Source: Halobacteriales archaeon QH_10_67_13 (GTDB lineage: Archaea; Halobacteriota; Halobacteria; Halobacteriales; Haloarculaceae). Taken from it: 7,700 nt of DNA. The notes below the pieces were generated by a model. It ran no database searches, was not told where the DNA came from, and saw nothing but the letters and a program-made list of their open reading frames with translations. Of the stretch, positions 1 through 7,197 are shown piece after piece. The number at the start of each line of letters is the position of its first letter. Positions within the stretch are counted from its first letter, which is position 1. The DNA lies in NCBI GenBank assembly GCA_003021335.1, contig PXQL01000057.1, forward strand, positions 1-7,700, read 5' to 3'. Position numbers and translations under genes: made by a program.

Positions 1-1642
1 CGGTCCAAGAGGGCACCTCGCCGGCCGGGTCCTCAATGGGTGAGACCGTGACCCGTTCGTCTTCCTCGTCGACCTCGCTGATCCGCCACATCTCCCCGCT
101 CTGGATGAATACCTCTCCGGGGGTGGCGAAGTTGACGACGAAGCGCTCGTCGAGGGTGCCGATCTGGCTGCCGCTCGCGACGTCCTCGACGTCGTAGGTG
201 GTCTCGTCGGGGATCATCGAGAGGTTCCGGTAGAAGTACTCCCAGGTGCCCCGGCGCTTCTCCAGTCGGTCGGCCTCGTGGTCGAGCCAGACGATATCGT
301 TGTCCGCAAGCTCCCGGACGATCGTTTTGAACTGCCCTTCGTCGAGATCCACGAACGGGTACGCCCGCGTGAGCAGCTCGTAGGCCTGTCGGGCCGAGAG
401 CTCTCCTCGGCCCATGACGAGCCCCGCGATCTGGTTGGCGACCGTATCGAGGCTACCGTGATGGACCGCCACGGGTTCGACCTGGCCGGCGCGAGCCCGG
501 CGCGCGATCACCGCCGACTCAAGCACGTCGTCGGGGTGGCCAGCGACGATCGTGCCCCGAGACGGTTCGCCCTCGCGATGGCCGGCCCGGCCAACACGCT
601 GAAGCAGCCGAGTCACCTGTCGCGGGCTGTTGTACTGGATCACGTGATCGACGTGACCCACGTCGATGCCCAGCTCCATCGAAGAGGTACAGACAAGCGC
701 CGCGAGCTCGCCGTTCTTGAATTGTGACTCGACCTCGACGCGGGTCTCGCGTGCCAGCGAGCCGTGGTGGATGCCGATGTCGGTGCCGTACTCTCTCAGC
801 CGCGAGCCAAGCGCCTCGGCGGTCTGGCGGGTGTTGACGAACACGAGCGTCGCCTTGTGGGCGGCGACGAGCTCGTCGATCGCACGGACGTGACTCGCGA
901 TCTCGGGGTCGGTCACCAGCTCCCGGGCCAGCCGCTCGTCGTCGTCGGTCACCGTTGGCCGGCGCACGTCGATCTCGAGTCGTCCCCCGACGTCGACCTC
1001 GATTATCTCGCAGGGGCGGTCACCGGTGAGCAGCCCCGCGACCTCCTCGGGGTCGCCGACCGTCGCGGAGAGGCCGATCCGCTGGACCGGACCGGCCCGC
1101 TCTCGGAGCCGCTCGAGCGCGACCGCCAGCTGGGCTCCCCGCTTCGAGACCGCAAGCTCGTGGACCTCGTCGACGACGACGTGCTCGACGTCCTCGAGTG
1201 CGCGCCGGAGCTTCTTTCCGGTAAACAGCGCCTGCAGGGTCTCGGGGGTGGTGACGAGCACGTCCGGCGGGTCCTCGGCCTGCTTGCGGCGCTGATAATC
1301 GGAGGTGTCACCGTGCCGGATCGCAATCTCGAGACCGAGCGTCTCGCCCCACCACTCCAGCCGGTCGCGCATGTCGCGGTTGAGCGCCCGCAGCGGCGTC
1401 ACGTACAGTGCCCGGATCCCAAAGGCCTCGCCGCCGGCGAGCGCGTCGAAGACCGGCAACATCGCCGTCTCGGTCTTGCCGCTGCCGGTGGGCGCGACCA
1501 CGAGCCCGTCGTGGCCGGCCGCGAGCGGTCCGATCGCGCGTCGCTGTGGCTCGGTCGGCGCATCGAATCCCCGATCGGAGAGAGCCGCCCGGACCGCCGG
1601 GCCGAGGGCGGTAAACGCCGCCAGGCCCTGGGCCTCTGTCAT
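1..1642 (-). CDS. lhr: Lhr-family ATP-dependent superfamily 2 helicase, 3' end cut off by window edge
   Basis: Large helicase-related (Lhr) protein, an ATP-driven 3'-5' DNA translocase linked to repair in archaea and bacteria. 547 codons are visible from the ATG at 1642, and the frame stays open to base 1; family members are usually around 900 residues, so about 60% is here. Motifs in order: Q-motif-like PTEPQRRAI near residue 30; Walker A APTGSGKT at 50-57; DEVH box at 158-161; SAT at 192-194; the segment HHGSLARETR that is typical of Lhr; then STSSMELGIDVGHVD and QRVGRAGHR (348-356, motif VI). The Lhr-type winged-helix region follows and enters the Lhr-core C-terminal domain at the edge. 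A TATA-like CTTAATC (1667-1673) about 27 bases upstream supports this start and a short leader. No frameshift is visible. A YprA/MrfA-type helicase was considered, but the motif V-VI wording and downstream sequence fit Lhr better. Confidence 0.93.
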   Translation of the reverse strand, partial: MTEAQGLAAFTALGPAVRAALSDRGFDAPTEPQRRAIGPLAAGHDGLVVAPTGSGKTETAMLPVFDALAGGEAFGIRALYVTPLRALNRDMRDRLEWWGETLGLEIAIRHGDTSDYQRRKQAEDPPDVLVTTPETLQALFTGKKLRRALEDVEHVVVDEVHELAVSKRGAQLAVALERLRERAGPVQRIGLSATVGDPEEVAGLLTGDRPCEIIEVDVGGRLEIDVRRPTVTDDDERLARELVTDPEIASHVRAIDELVAAHKATLVFVNTRQTAEALGSRLREYGTDIGIHHGSLARETRVEVESQFKNGELAALVCTSSMELGIDVGHVDHVIQYNSPRQVTRLLQRVGRAGHREGEPSRGTIVAGHPDDVLESAVIARRARAGQVEPVAVHHGSLDTVANQIAGLVMGRGELSARQAYELLTRAYPFVDLDEGQFKTIVRELADNDIVWLDHEADRLEKRRGTWEYFYRNLSMIPDETTYDVEDVASGSQIGTLDERFVVNFATPGEVFIQSGEMWRISEVDEEDERVTVSPIEDPAGEVPSWT

Positions 1643-1666
1643 CGCACACTCGTAGTGGTTTCACCC

Positions 1667-1673
1667 GATTAAG
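1667..1673 (-). promoter_or_regulatory. TATA-like element of the Lhr helicase gene
   Basis: On the minus strand the AT-rich CTTAATC lies 25-31 bases before the helicase ATG at 1642, in otherwise GC-rich DNA. That spacing is expected for a leaderless or near-leaderless haloarchaeal transcript. No clear BRE precedes it. The call rests on position and composition only. Confidence 0.5.
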
Positions 1674-1681
1674 ACCGTCGG

Positions 1682-1699
1682 AGTCGTCGGGGAACGACT
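1682..1699 (-). terminator. Hairpin overlapping the corrected stop codon of the lipoprotein gene
   Basis: A perfect 6-bp inverted repeat, AGTCGT / ACGACT, with a 6-base loop overlaps the TAG stop (1698-1700) of the frameshift-corrected lipoprotein. It could help end that transcript before the helicase promoter at 1667-1673. No T tract follows closely, and archaeal termination relies mainly on T tracts, so this is weak evidence. Confidence 0.25.
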
Positions 1700-2778
1700 A
1701 CGAACACGCGATCGACGCGGCGACCGATACGAGCCGCTCGCGGTCGAGCTCTCCCAGGACTTGGTAGCGGTCGCCCGCACAGGTCCAGGTGACGGTCGGG
1801 GTCGGATCGTCGCTGTAGTAGCCGGTCCGGTCGCCGACCGTGATAGGCTCGCCGTCCGGGGCGGGCGCGTCGGAGGCCGGGGTTCGGGGGCGTGTCCGGG
1901 TCGGGCGGGTCGGGAACGGCTCCGGCGAGCGCCTCGTAGTTCTGGATTGTCTCGTACCGGCTGGTCGGATCAACGACAGTCGCGTTCTCCGGAGGCTCGA
2001 ACTCAAACAGCCCGTCGTCGACGTCGGGCTCGAACTCGACGCTCTCGACGACGAATTTAGTTCGGTAGGTCCGGTCGTCGACTCGGGTTTCGGCCTCGAC
2101 TTTGAGTATCACGTACCACTCCGAGTCGACGTATACCCGCTGTTGGGTTTTCGGGGCGTCGGCGCTGGCGTTGTCGGCGGCAGGCCGTTCGGTTGCGATG
2201 ACGTGGGTCTGTCGGCCCGCGACCGTCTCGGTACCCTCGTAGCTGACCGCGACCGACTCCGAGACGCCGACGGAGGCGGCGGTCGTTCCGGCGGGGTCCT
2301 GGCCGGTTCCCACCCCGCGGAACGCGGGGAACAGCTGGGGCGGATCGGAGCCGCTCGCGTTGTTCACCGCGGCGACGAGGTCGACGACGACGGCGGTATC
2401 GCGCAGTGACTCTTGTGCAGGAAAGCGGGTAACGGTCCGTTCGCCCACGGTGTAGACCCACCTGGTCGTCCCGTTCGAGACGCTGATCGTTCGGGCCCCG
2501 GATTCGTTGACCGTCTCCTCGTACATCTCGCCGGTTCCTGGGCGGGCGATTACGCTCGTCTCGGTCCTGATCGGGCTCTCGTTTTCGAGTCCGGAGACGA
2601 CGTAGGTTCCCTCGATGCCGTAGGCCTCGAGCGAGTCGTGTGTCTCCTCGACGGCCCCTGGACCGGGTAGCTCCGCGCTGTCGGCGAGAAACGCCGTACA
2701 CCCGGCGAGGGCGAGGACACAGACGACCGCGAGCGCAGGACCGAGACGGACGGACAAGCTCGTTGCCACGGGACTCAC
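1698..2778 (-). CDS. LolA/DUF4367-like haloarchaeal lipoprotein, frameshifted near its C-terminus
   Basis: Predicted exported lipoprotein. The N-terminus has a hydrophobic stretch (ALAVVCVLALAGC) ending in a lipobox LAGC, with the lipidated Cys at residue 27 from the GTG at 2778. The body is acidic and beta-rich and resembles LolA/DUF4367-like haloarchaeal lipoproteins, including YVDSEWYVILKVEAE and FEFEPPENATVV. The exact role is unknown; such proteins may bind lipid or other ligands at the cell surface. The opening frame continues to 1669 but turns strongly basic after about PDPPDPDTPPNP. The -/+1 frame instead gives an acidic tail (ITVGDRTGYY ... GDRYQVLGELDRERL) ending at 1698. Removing one G from the run at 1886-1890 or 1879-1882 joins them into about 359 residues. 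Start: GTG 2778 has a BRE and TATA-like element at the right distance; TTG 2787 and GTG 2769 are alternatives. Confidence 0.8.
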
Positions 2779-2801
2779 CGGATACAACCTGACAGACGAG
2801 C

Positions 2802-2816
2802 AAAAAGATCGTTTCG
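2802..2816 (-). promoter_or_regulatory. BRE plus TATA-like promoter of the lipoprotein gene
   Basis: The minus strand reads CGAAACG (2810-2816, BRE-like), then AT, then CTTTTTG (2801-2807, TATA-like). The T run is centred about 26 bases before GTG 2778, which favours that codon as the start of a leaderless transcript. Confidence 0.55.
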
Positions 2817-2841
2817 ACTGCCGACGAGCCTCGACGACGGG

Positions 2842-3285
2842 TCAGTGCCCGCGGGCCTCAATGTTCGCCCACACTTCTTCCATCAGCTCGCCGGTCAGCG
2901 CGACCAACCCCTCGACATCGTCCCCGGCCTCGGCGGGAGCGCAGCCAAGATCGCGGATCGCCTTCGTCACCGAGAAGTGATGGACGTGGACCCGGTCGTC
3001 GTCCGGACGCTCGTAGACGGCGGTCGTACACGGCAGCATGCCCCCGAGGGCGTGATCGATCGCGAGCGCGTCGCGGGCGATCTCGGGGTGACAGACGACG
3101 ATGAGCGCGGTTCGGTCGACTGTCTCGCCGAGCATCCCCTCGATCATCTGGTCGAGTCGCGTCACGGTGACCGTCTCGAAGTCCGCCAGCTCGTGTTCGA
3201 GCTGGACGAACGGCACCGCGTCCTCGAAGGACATCTCGAGAGTGGTGTGCATCGCCTCCTCCGCCGTCGGAGTCGCCTGACTCAT
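2842..3285 (-). CDS. DUF302 domain protein
   Basis: Soluble 147-residue acidic protein of the DUF302 family (PF03625), a small alpha/beta domain common in haloarchaea and of unknown function. The family pattern is clear: an N-terminal FEDAVPFVQLEHELADFETV helix region (residues 20-39), then LIVVCHPEIARDALAID (61-77), and MLPCTTAVYE (83-92) followed by a valine-rich strand VHVHHFSVTK. Cys65 and Cys86 sit in the two conserved segments. There is no signal peptide or membrane span. The frame stays open upstream to 3465, but ATG 3285 is chosen: the domain begins just after it, and a TATA-like TTTTGTA lies about 26 bases upstream. The gene is downstream of the TrmB gene on the same strand, across a 149-base gap with its own promoter, so co-transcription is not assumed. 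Confidence 0.88.
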   Translation of the reverse strand: MSQATPTAEEAMHTTLEMSFEDAVPFVQLEHELADFETVTVTRLDQMIEGMLGETVDRTALIVVCHPEIARDALAIDHALGGMLPCTTAVYERPDDDRVHVHHFSVTKAIRDLGCAPAEAGDDVEGLVALTGELMEEVWANIEARGH

Positions 3286-3307
3286 GATCCAACATACCGC
3301 CCCCCGG

Positions 3308-3314
3308 TACAAAA
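3308..3314 (-). promoter_or_regulatory. TATA-like element of the DUF302 gene
   Basis: TTTTGTA on the minus strand is centred about 26 bases before ATG 3285. It supports that internal ATG over more distal in-frame starts. No convincing BRE precedes it. Confidence 0.45.
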
Positions 3315-3406
3315 CACGTCCGTCGGTTACCGGGCGTTCCAGCCCGAACACCCGAGAGGCCGAGAACTTCACTGCGCGGGACTCGCGAGGGATGTCGCCG
3401 ACCCGA

Positions 3407-3425
3407 CACCGCCGTTGTGGCGGCG
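3407..3425 (-). terminator. Hairpin just downstream of the TrmB stop codon
   Basis: On the minus strand CGCCGCC, a 5-base loop ACAAC, then GGCGGTG can form a 7-bp stem with one G-U pair. It begins 10 bases after the TrmB stop (3435). It could mark the 3' end of the TrmB transcript. No T tract follows, and GC-rich stems arise easily by chance in this composition. Confidence 0.25.
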
Positions 3426-3434
3426 AGCCGTGGG

Positions 3435-4220
3435 CTACGCGTCGATCGGTGTTGCGTCCGCCCACCGGTCGTCGAACCGGCGTTCGAGGCCCGTCGCGAT
3501 CCGCTCGTCGCGCACCTTGAAAAAGCCCAGCCGATCGCCGGCCGCGAACGGCCGCGGGAGCTCGACGTACGCCGCCGTGCCGTCGATGACGGTGAAGCTC
3601 ACGTCGATCGCCTCGGACCGGCGGAGCCCCACTTCGGCCTCGCTCGCGGCGAGGGGATCGACGTACTCGGCGAGTGCGTCCGCAGCCGTCGACTCGAGCA
3701 GGAGATCGACCGTTGTCTCGGCCGGGAGTCCCTCGACGAATGCCTCGACCTCGGAACGGTAGGCCGTCAGCGGCGCGTCGCTGTAGGGCGGTCCCACGGC
3801 CATCGCGAACCGATCCTCAGCCAGCGACGAAGACTCGCGGGCAAGCAGCGTTGCGTCGTCGCTCCCAAGGGGAGCGAGCCAGGCGCCGGCCTCGGCCGGG
3901 GGCGTCGGAGCGAGCGCCGAGCGAGCCCGCGCGGCGAGTCGCCGGTACTCGCGCTCGGCTTCCGCCAGTTCCCCGAGCCGGCGCTCGAGCAGCGCGTCGG
4001 CGGCGGCCGCCGGGTCGACCGGAGCGTACCGTCGAGGGGTGTCGGAGCGGGCAGTCGCCAGCCCCTTTGTGACGAGACCGTTGAGCGCGTCGTAAATCCG
4101 CCCCTCCGGGACGTCGCTTCGCTCGGCAATCGTCGCGGCCGGCGCGTTGCCTGTCTGCAACAGCGTCCGGTAGGCCCGCCGCTCGTACCCCGAGAGGCCG
4201 AGTTCATCGAGTGGGTCCAT
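3435..4220 (-). CDS. TrmB-family transcriptional regulator
   Basis: DNA-binding regulator of 261 residues. Residues 8-70 form a TrmB winged helix-turn-helix (PF01978): LGLSGYERRAYRTLLQTG, then TIAERSDVPEGRIYDALNGL with the probable recognition helix at 38-51, and the wing region RRYAPVDP. Residues 75-102 look like a charged helical linker. The rest (about 130-255) resembles the C-terminal effector domain of TrmB-like proteins, with VSFTVIDGTAAYVELP at 207-222 as its most recognisable part. Family members sense sugars or other metabolites, but the ligand here cannot be read from sequence. It is divergent from an SMR exporter 118 bases away and might control it, itself, or both. An inverted repeat lies just upstream of its ATG at 4220. 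Some haloarchaeal TrmB proteins are global regulators, so local control is inference. Confidence 0.9.
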   Translation of the reverse strand: MDPLDELGLSGYERRAYRTLLQTGNAPAATIAERSDVPEGRIYDALNGLVTKGLATARSDTPRRYAPVDPAAAADALLERRLGELAEAEREYRRLAARARSALAPTPPAEAGAWLAPLGSDDATLLARESSSLAEDRFAMAVGPPYSDAPLTAYRSEVEAFVEGLPAETTVDLLLESTAADALAEYVDPLAASEAEVGLRRSEAIDVSFTVIDGTAAYVELPRPFAAGDRLGFFKVRDERIATGLERRFDDRWADATPIDA

Positions 4221-4233
4221 CGTATCCGCTCAC

Positions 4234-4258
4234 CCGGCGGACCGAAAGACTCCGCCGG
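4234..4258. promoter_or_regulatory. Candidate operator: 8-bp inverted repeat between the TrmB and SMR genes
   Basis: The perfect arms CCGGCGGA (4234-4241) and TCCGCCGG (4251-4258) are separated by 9 bases. The spacer contains CTTTCG (minus strand, 4243-4248), at the right distance from ATG 4220 to be a weak TATA element for the regulator gene. A dimer binding here would cover that promoter, which suggests autoregulation. A second short palindrome, TCTCG-A-CGAGA, lies at 4266-4276. Binding is inference; GC-rich DNA yields such repeats by chance fairly often. Confidence 0.35.
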
Positions 4259-4302
4259 CCACGTCTCTCGACGAGAAACGCCGAACAACGGGGAGCGGGT
4301 TT

Positions 4303-4316
4303 GAAAACGGTTATTT
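4303..4316 (+). promoter_or_regulatory. BRE plus TATA-like promoter of the SMR transporter gene
   Basis: GAAAACG (4303-4309, BRE-like) precedes TTATTT (4311-4316), which is centred about 26 bases before ATG 4339. This fits a leaderless transcript, and no Shine-Dalgarno-like sequence is needed. Confidence 0.6.
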
Positions 4317-4338
4317 CACCCCCGACGCAGTTCCAGGC

Positions 4339-4677
4339 ATGTCAGATGCGTACCTGTTTCTCGCCGGCGCGATCCTGACGGAGGTGACCGGAACGACGCT
4401 GCTGAAACTCTCGGAGGGATTCGATCAGGCTTCGTTCGGCGCCGCCGCGGTGGGACTGTACCTCGTCTCGTTTTACTGTGTGAGCGAGGCGTTGGTCGAG
4501 CTACCGGTCGGGTTGGTCTACGCGACGTGGTCGGCGGCCGGCATCCTCGCGCTGGCCGCGATCGGGATCGCCTTCTTCGGCGAGCCGATAGACGCCGCCG
4601 GCGTACTCGGTATCATCCTCGTGGTCCTCGGGATCGTCGTGCTCAACGTCTACTCCGGCGCCTACGCGCCGGCGTGA
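4339..4677 (+). CDS. Small multidrug resistance (SMR) family transporter, EmrE-like
   Basis: Four-helix inner-membrane proton antiporter that works as a dimer. In this family it exports quaternary ammonium or other lipophilic cations, or guanidinium in the Gdx branch. At 112 residues it has the family length. The first helix, GAILTEVTGTTLLKLSEGF (residues 10-28), is close to that of E. coli EmrE and carries the essential proton- and substrate-binding Glu15 (Glu14 in EmrE). Tyr61 and Trp64 (VYATWSAAG) match EmrE Tyr60 and Trp63. Four hydrophobic segments lie at about 5-22, 32-50, 57-78 and 85-105. The EmrE-like residues favour the Qac branch over Gdx/SugE, but substrate is not proven. The gene stands alone, is divergent from a TrmB regulator, and ends 6 bases from the convergent threonine aldolase stop. 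Some SMR proteins work as pairs; no partner is here. Confidence 0.93.
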   Translation: MSDAYLFLAGAILTEVTGTTLLKLSEGFDQASFGAAAVGLYLVSFYCVSEALVELPVGLVYATWSAAGILALAAIGIAFFGEPIDAAGVLGIILVVLGIVVLNVYSGAYAPA

Positions 4678-4683
4678 GATAGG

Positions 4684-5691
4684 TCAGGCTGCCCGCTCGA
4701 CGGCCGCGATCGCCGCGTCGATGTCCTCGTCGTCGACATCCCAGTGAGTACAGAATCGTGCGGTGTGCTCGCCGAACTGCACGCCTTGGACGCCCTCGCT
4801 CTCACAGTCGGCGAGAAGCGCCTCGGCCGGGCGGTCGGTCTCGGCGAGGACGATGTTCGTCTCCGGGGGCTCGACCGAGAGCCCGTCGATCCGGTCGAGG
4901 GCGGCCGCCAGCCGGTCGGCCCGGCGGTGATCCTCTCCGAGGCGGTCGCGGTTCTCGAGCGCGCGAATCGCCGGCGCGGCGATCATCCCGGCCTGGCGCA
5001 TCCCGCCGCCAAACAGCTTCCGGTGGCGCCGGGCGGCCTCGATAGTCTCCTCGGGGCCGGCGAGGACCGATCCCACCGGCGCGCCCAGGCCCTTCGAGAG
5101 GCAGGCCAACACCATGTCGACCGGCTCGACGATCTCGCGTACCTCGACGTCGTGGGCGACCGCGGCGTTGAACAGCCGTGCGCCGTCTAAGTGAACCGGG
5201 AGTCCGAGCTCGTGGGCGGTCTCGGCGGCGGCGGCGATCCGCTCGGGGGCGATCGCCCGGCCGCCGCGGCTGTTGTGGGTGTTCTCTAAGGTTAGTAGGC
5301 CCGTCCCCGGCCGGTGCAGGTCCTCCTCGATGTACCCCTCGCGGACCTGTTCGGGGGCGATCACGCCGCGCTCGCCGCCGTCGATCGTCCGCGGTTGAAC
5401 GCCGGAGTGCTGGACGATCCCGCCCAGCTCCCACTTGTAAACGTGACTCTCGCGCTCACAGAGCAGCTCCTGGCCGCGCTCGGTGTGGGTTCGGATCGCG
5501 ACCTGGTTGCCCATCGTTCCCGAGGGGACGAACAGCGCCGCCTCCGTGCCGAGTACCGCCGCAGCCCGGCGCTGGAGCTCGTTGACCGTCGGATCCTCGT
5601 GGTAGACATCATCGCCGACGGGCGCGTCGCGGGCGGCCGTCCGCATCTCGTCGCTCGGCAGCGTTACAGTGTCGCTGCGCAGGTCGATCAT
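4684..5691 (-). CDS. ltaE: Low-specificity L-threonine aldolase (PLP enzyme)
   Basis: Cytosolic pyridoxal-phosphate enzyme of fold type I that cleaves L-threonine or L-allo-threonine to glycine and acetaldehyde. The 335 residues match the family length (about 333 in E. coli LtaE). The start MIDLRSDTVTLPSDEMR is diagnostic. Other landmarks are DDVYHEDPTVNELQ (28-40), the PSGTMGNQVAI cofactor loop (56-66), His83 in ESHVY, His126 and LENTHNSRGG (135-144), HLDGAR with Asp169 and Arg172, and the Schiff-base lysine in CLSKGLGAPVGS (Lys200). The C-terminal small domain ends FCTHWDVDDEDI. The gene lies 54 bases downstream of the FAU-1 stop on the same strand, but has its own TATA-like element, so it need not depend on read-through. 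Stereospecificity (threonine versus allo-threonine) cannot be decided here. Confidence 0.95.
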   Translation of the reverse strand: MIDLRSDTVTLPSDEMRTAARDAPVGDDVYHEDPTVNELQRRAAAVLGTEAALFVPSGTMGNQVAIRTHTERGQELLCERESHVYKWELGGIVQHSGVQPRTIDGGERGVIAPEQVREGYIEEDLHRPGTGLLTLENTHNSRGGRAIAPERIAAAAETAHELGLPVHLDGARLFNAAVAHDVEVREIVEPVDMVLACLSKGLGAPVGSVLAGPEETIEAARRHRKLFGGGMRQAGMIAAPAIRALENRDRLGEDHRRADRLAAALDRIDGLSVEPPETNIVLAETDRPAEALLADCESEGVQGVQFGEHTARFCTHWDVDDEDIDAAIAAVERAA

Positions 5692-5713
5692 ACCACTCGT
5701 AGCGAACGGGGGG

Positions 5714-5720
5714 TCAAAAC
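5714..5720 (-). promoter_or_regulatory. TATA-like element of the threonine aldolase gene
   Basis: GTTTTGA on the minus strand is centred about 26 bases before ATG 5691, inside the 54-base gap after the FAU-1 stop. It shares GTTTTG with the element in front of the DUF302 gene. Confidence 0.45.
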
Positions 5721-5745
5721 ACCGGCGGCTGCGGTAGGTCTCGCG

Positions 5746-7099
5746 TCATAAGGCGTTGCCCACGGCCGCGGCAACGCTTCGAGCCTTCTCCGCGAGCTCG
5801 GAGCTGATCTCGCCGGCCTCGACGGCCGCGTCGAGTTCGTCGTTGTCGACCCGCTCGACCGCGCCGTCGGCGCCTTTGATCACGTCGACGTGCAGATCGA
5901 CGTACCGGGCCTCTTGGGGGAACAGCTCGACGGGCGTACAGACGTTGACGTACGTTCCTCGGCGCTTGCCGTCGGCGCCGCGGTAGACGGTCGGGTACCA
6001 CCACCGGCCCTCGGTGAGTTTCGTGACCGCAGTGTCGCCGGCGCGGATCTCGGTACCTAGCGCGTCGTAGGTCCCGCCGGGCGTGAGCTCGCGCTCGACG
6101 GTCACGGTGCCGTCTGCGGCCCGGTCGGTCACCGTCGCCGGCCCCAGGTCGTACCGCCGGCCGTCAGGCTTGCCGTGCCCGATCGCGATCTCGTCGCCCT
6201 CGCGGGGGCCGAACTGCCGGGTCACCGCCGCGAACGGAAATTCTCCGTCGGGGTCACAGACCGCCTCGACGAAATCGACCGCCGCACTGGCCGCCTCGGC
6301 ACCGGCCTTGATCCGGTGGTGGCCGGGCATCGTCGTCGTCACCGACCGCCGGCGCTCGTCGAGGGCGAACCGGGACGCTCGCCCGAACCAGATCCACCGG
6401 GTCGCGGCGTCGGCCCAGTACCGCCCGGGCGCGACCTCCTCGGGCGGCTCGGTCAGCGCGTCGTCGATCGCGCGGGCCCGCTCGGCGCCGGCCTCCACGG
6501 CCGCGGCGAGCGCGTCGAATCCGGCCTCCTCGGCGGGCTCGCCCCATGTGATACCCCAGCCGGCTGGGGCCTCTGCGGGGACGACATCGGTCAAGGACGG
6601 ACCCCCGCTCGCGGTCGCGCCGCCGCGAACGAGCGTCGCGAGCGCGCCCGGAACGCGAATGGCGGTGTCCAGCTCGGGCCGGCGGTCGCTCCATGGCGGG
6701 GCCGACTTGTGGACCTGCACGCGCAGCCGGTCGCCGGTCTCGATCCGTCGGCTCGTCGACGAGTACGGCAGAAACCCCTCGCCGCCGCCACACGTGAGGA
6801 CTGCGCCGCTACCCAGGGTGTCCGTCACCTCGCCAGCGTAGACTCCACCCCGAGGCAGGTCGGCCGCCCACGCGAACGTGTCCCGCGCCACCGCGAGCTG
6901 GTCCGAGACCGCCGCGACCGCCGACGGGGCGCCGTGAACGCTCACCCCCTGGCGATCGCGGGTCGTCTCGACGGGCCGGCTCGACGGGAAACTCCCGGTC
7001 GAACCGGCCCTCGATCGGCTCCGAGGCCTGAACGATCTCGTCAAGGAGCGCGGTCAGGGCGGTCGCGTATATTCCTCTGACTTTTGTCCGGAAGGCCAT
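5746..7099 (-). CDS. fau-1: Ribonuclease FAU-1 (S1-like plus DUF402 domains), frameshifted near its N-terminus
   Basis: Archaeal RNase of the FAU-1 family, which binds AU-rich RNA and has been linked to rRNA processing. From ATG 7099 the product starts MAFRTKVRGIYATALT, the usual FAU-1 N-terminus. That frame stays sensible to FPVEPA, then becomes basic shadow sequence. The next frame resumes with VETTRDRQGVSVHG and is coherent to the stop at 5746. Removing one G from GGG at 6973-6975 joins them into 450 residues, close to the family length. Domains in the corrected protein: an RNase E/G-like S1 domain at about 83-133 (RGGVYAGEVTDTLGSG ... EGFLPY), a linker, a central region, and the C-terminal DUF402 domain at about 340-445 (TAVTKLTEGRWWYPTVY, FPQEARYVDLHVDVIK). 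An automatic caller would probably start it at 7044 and lose the true first 42 residues. Confidence 0.88.
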
Positions 7100-7127
7100 C
7101 GACTCGCCGAGTGTTCTGGAGGCGACG

Positions 7128-7137
7128 GGCAATTGCC
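7128..7137. repeat. 10-bp palindrome upstream of the FAU-1 gene
   Basis: GGCAATTGCC is a perfect palindrome 29-38 bases before ATG 7099. Part of it belongs to CGGGCAAT (7126-7133), which recurs as a direct repeat at 7161-7168. The AT-rich centre sits where a promoter element of FAU-1 could lie, so it might be a regulatory site. No clear TATA box is seen for FAU-1 otherwise. Confidence 0.3.
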
Positions 7138-7197
7138 TTTCGAGACTGGCCGGCGACCAGCGGGCAATCGACGAGAGAGCGGTCCAGCGGGTGATAG

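Noticed and set aside
1..1642. Helicase as part of a defence or restriction system
   Set aside because: Motifs fit the housekeeping Lhr family, and no methyltransferase, nuclease or phospholipase partner is adjacent in the window.
764..1672. 302-codon plus-strand open frame opposite the Lhr helicase
   Set aside because: Shadow of the helicase gene. Its product has no family features, while the minus strand shows all the helicase motifs.
2842..3465. Longer DUF302 product starting at 3465
   Set aside because: The extra 60 residues are basic and outside the domain, while ATG 3285 has a TATA-like element at the right distance.
2845..4304. Long plus-strand open frames opposite the DUF302 and TrmB genes (2845-3762 and 3417-4304)
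   Set aside because: Arg-rich translations without domains, covering well-supported minus-strand genes; long antisense frames are normal at this GC content.
1870..6985. Programmed +1 ribosomal frameshifting at the two broken genes
   Set aside because: Neither site has a stop or rare codon in the shifted position, or a visible stimulator, and both genes having it would be unlikely. Simple base-run errors explain both.
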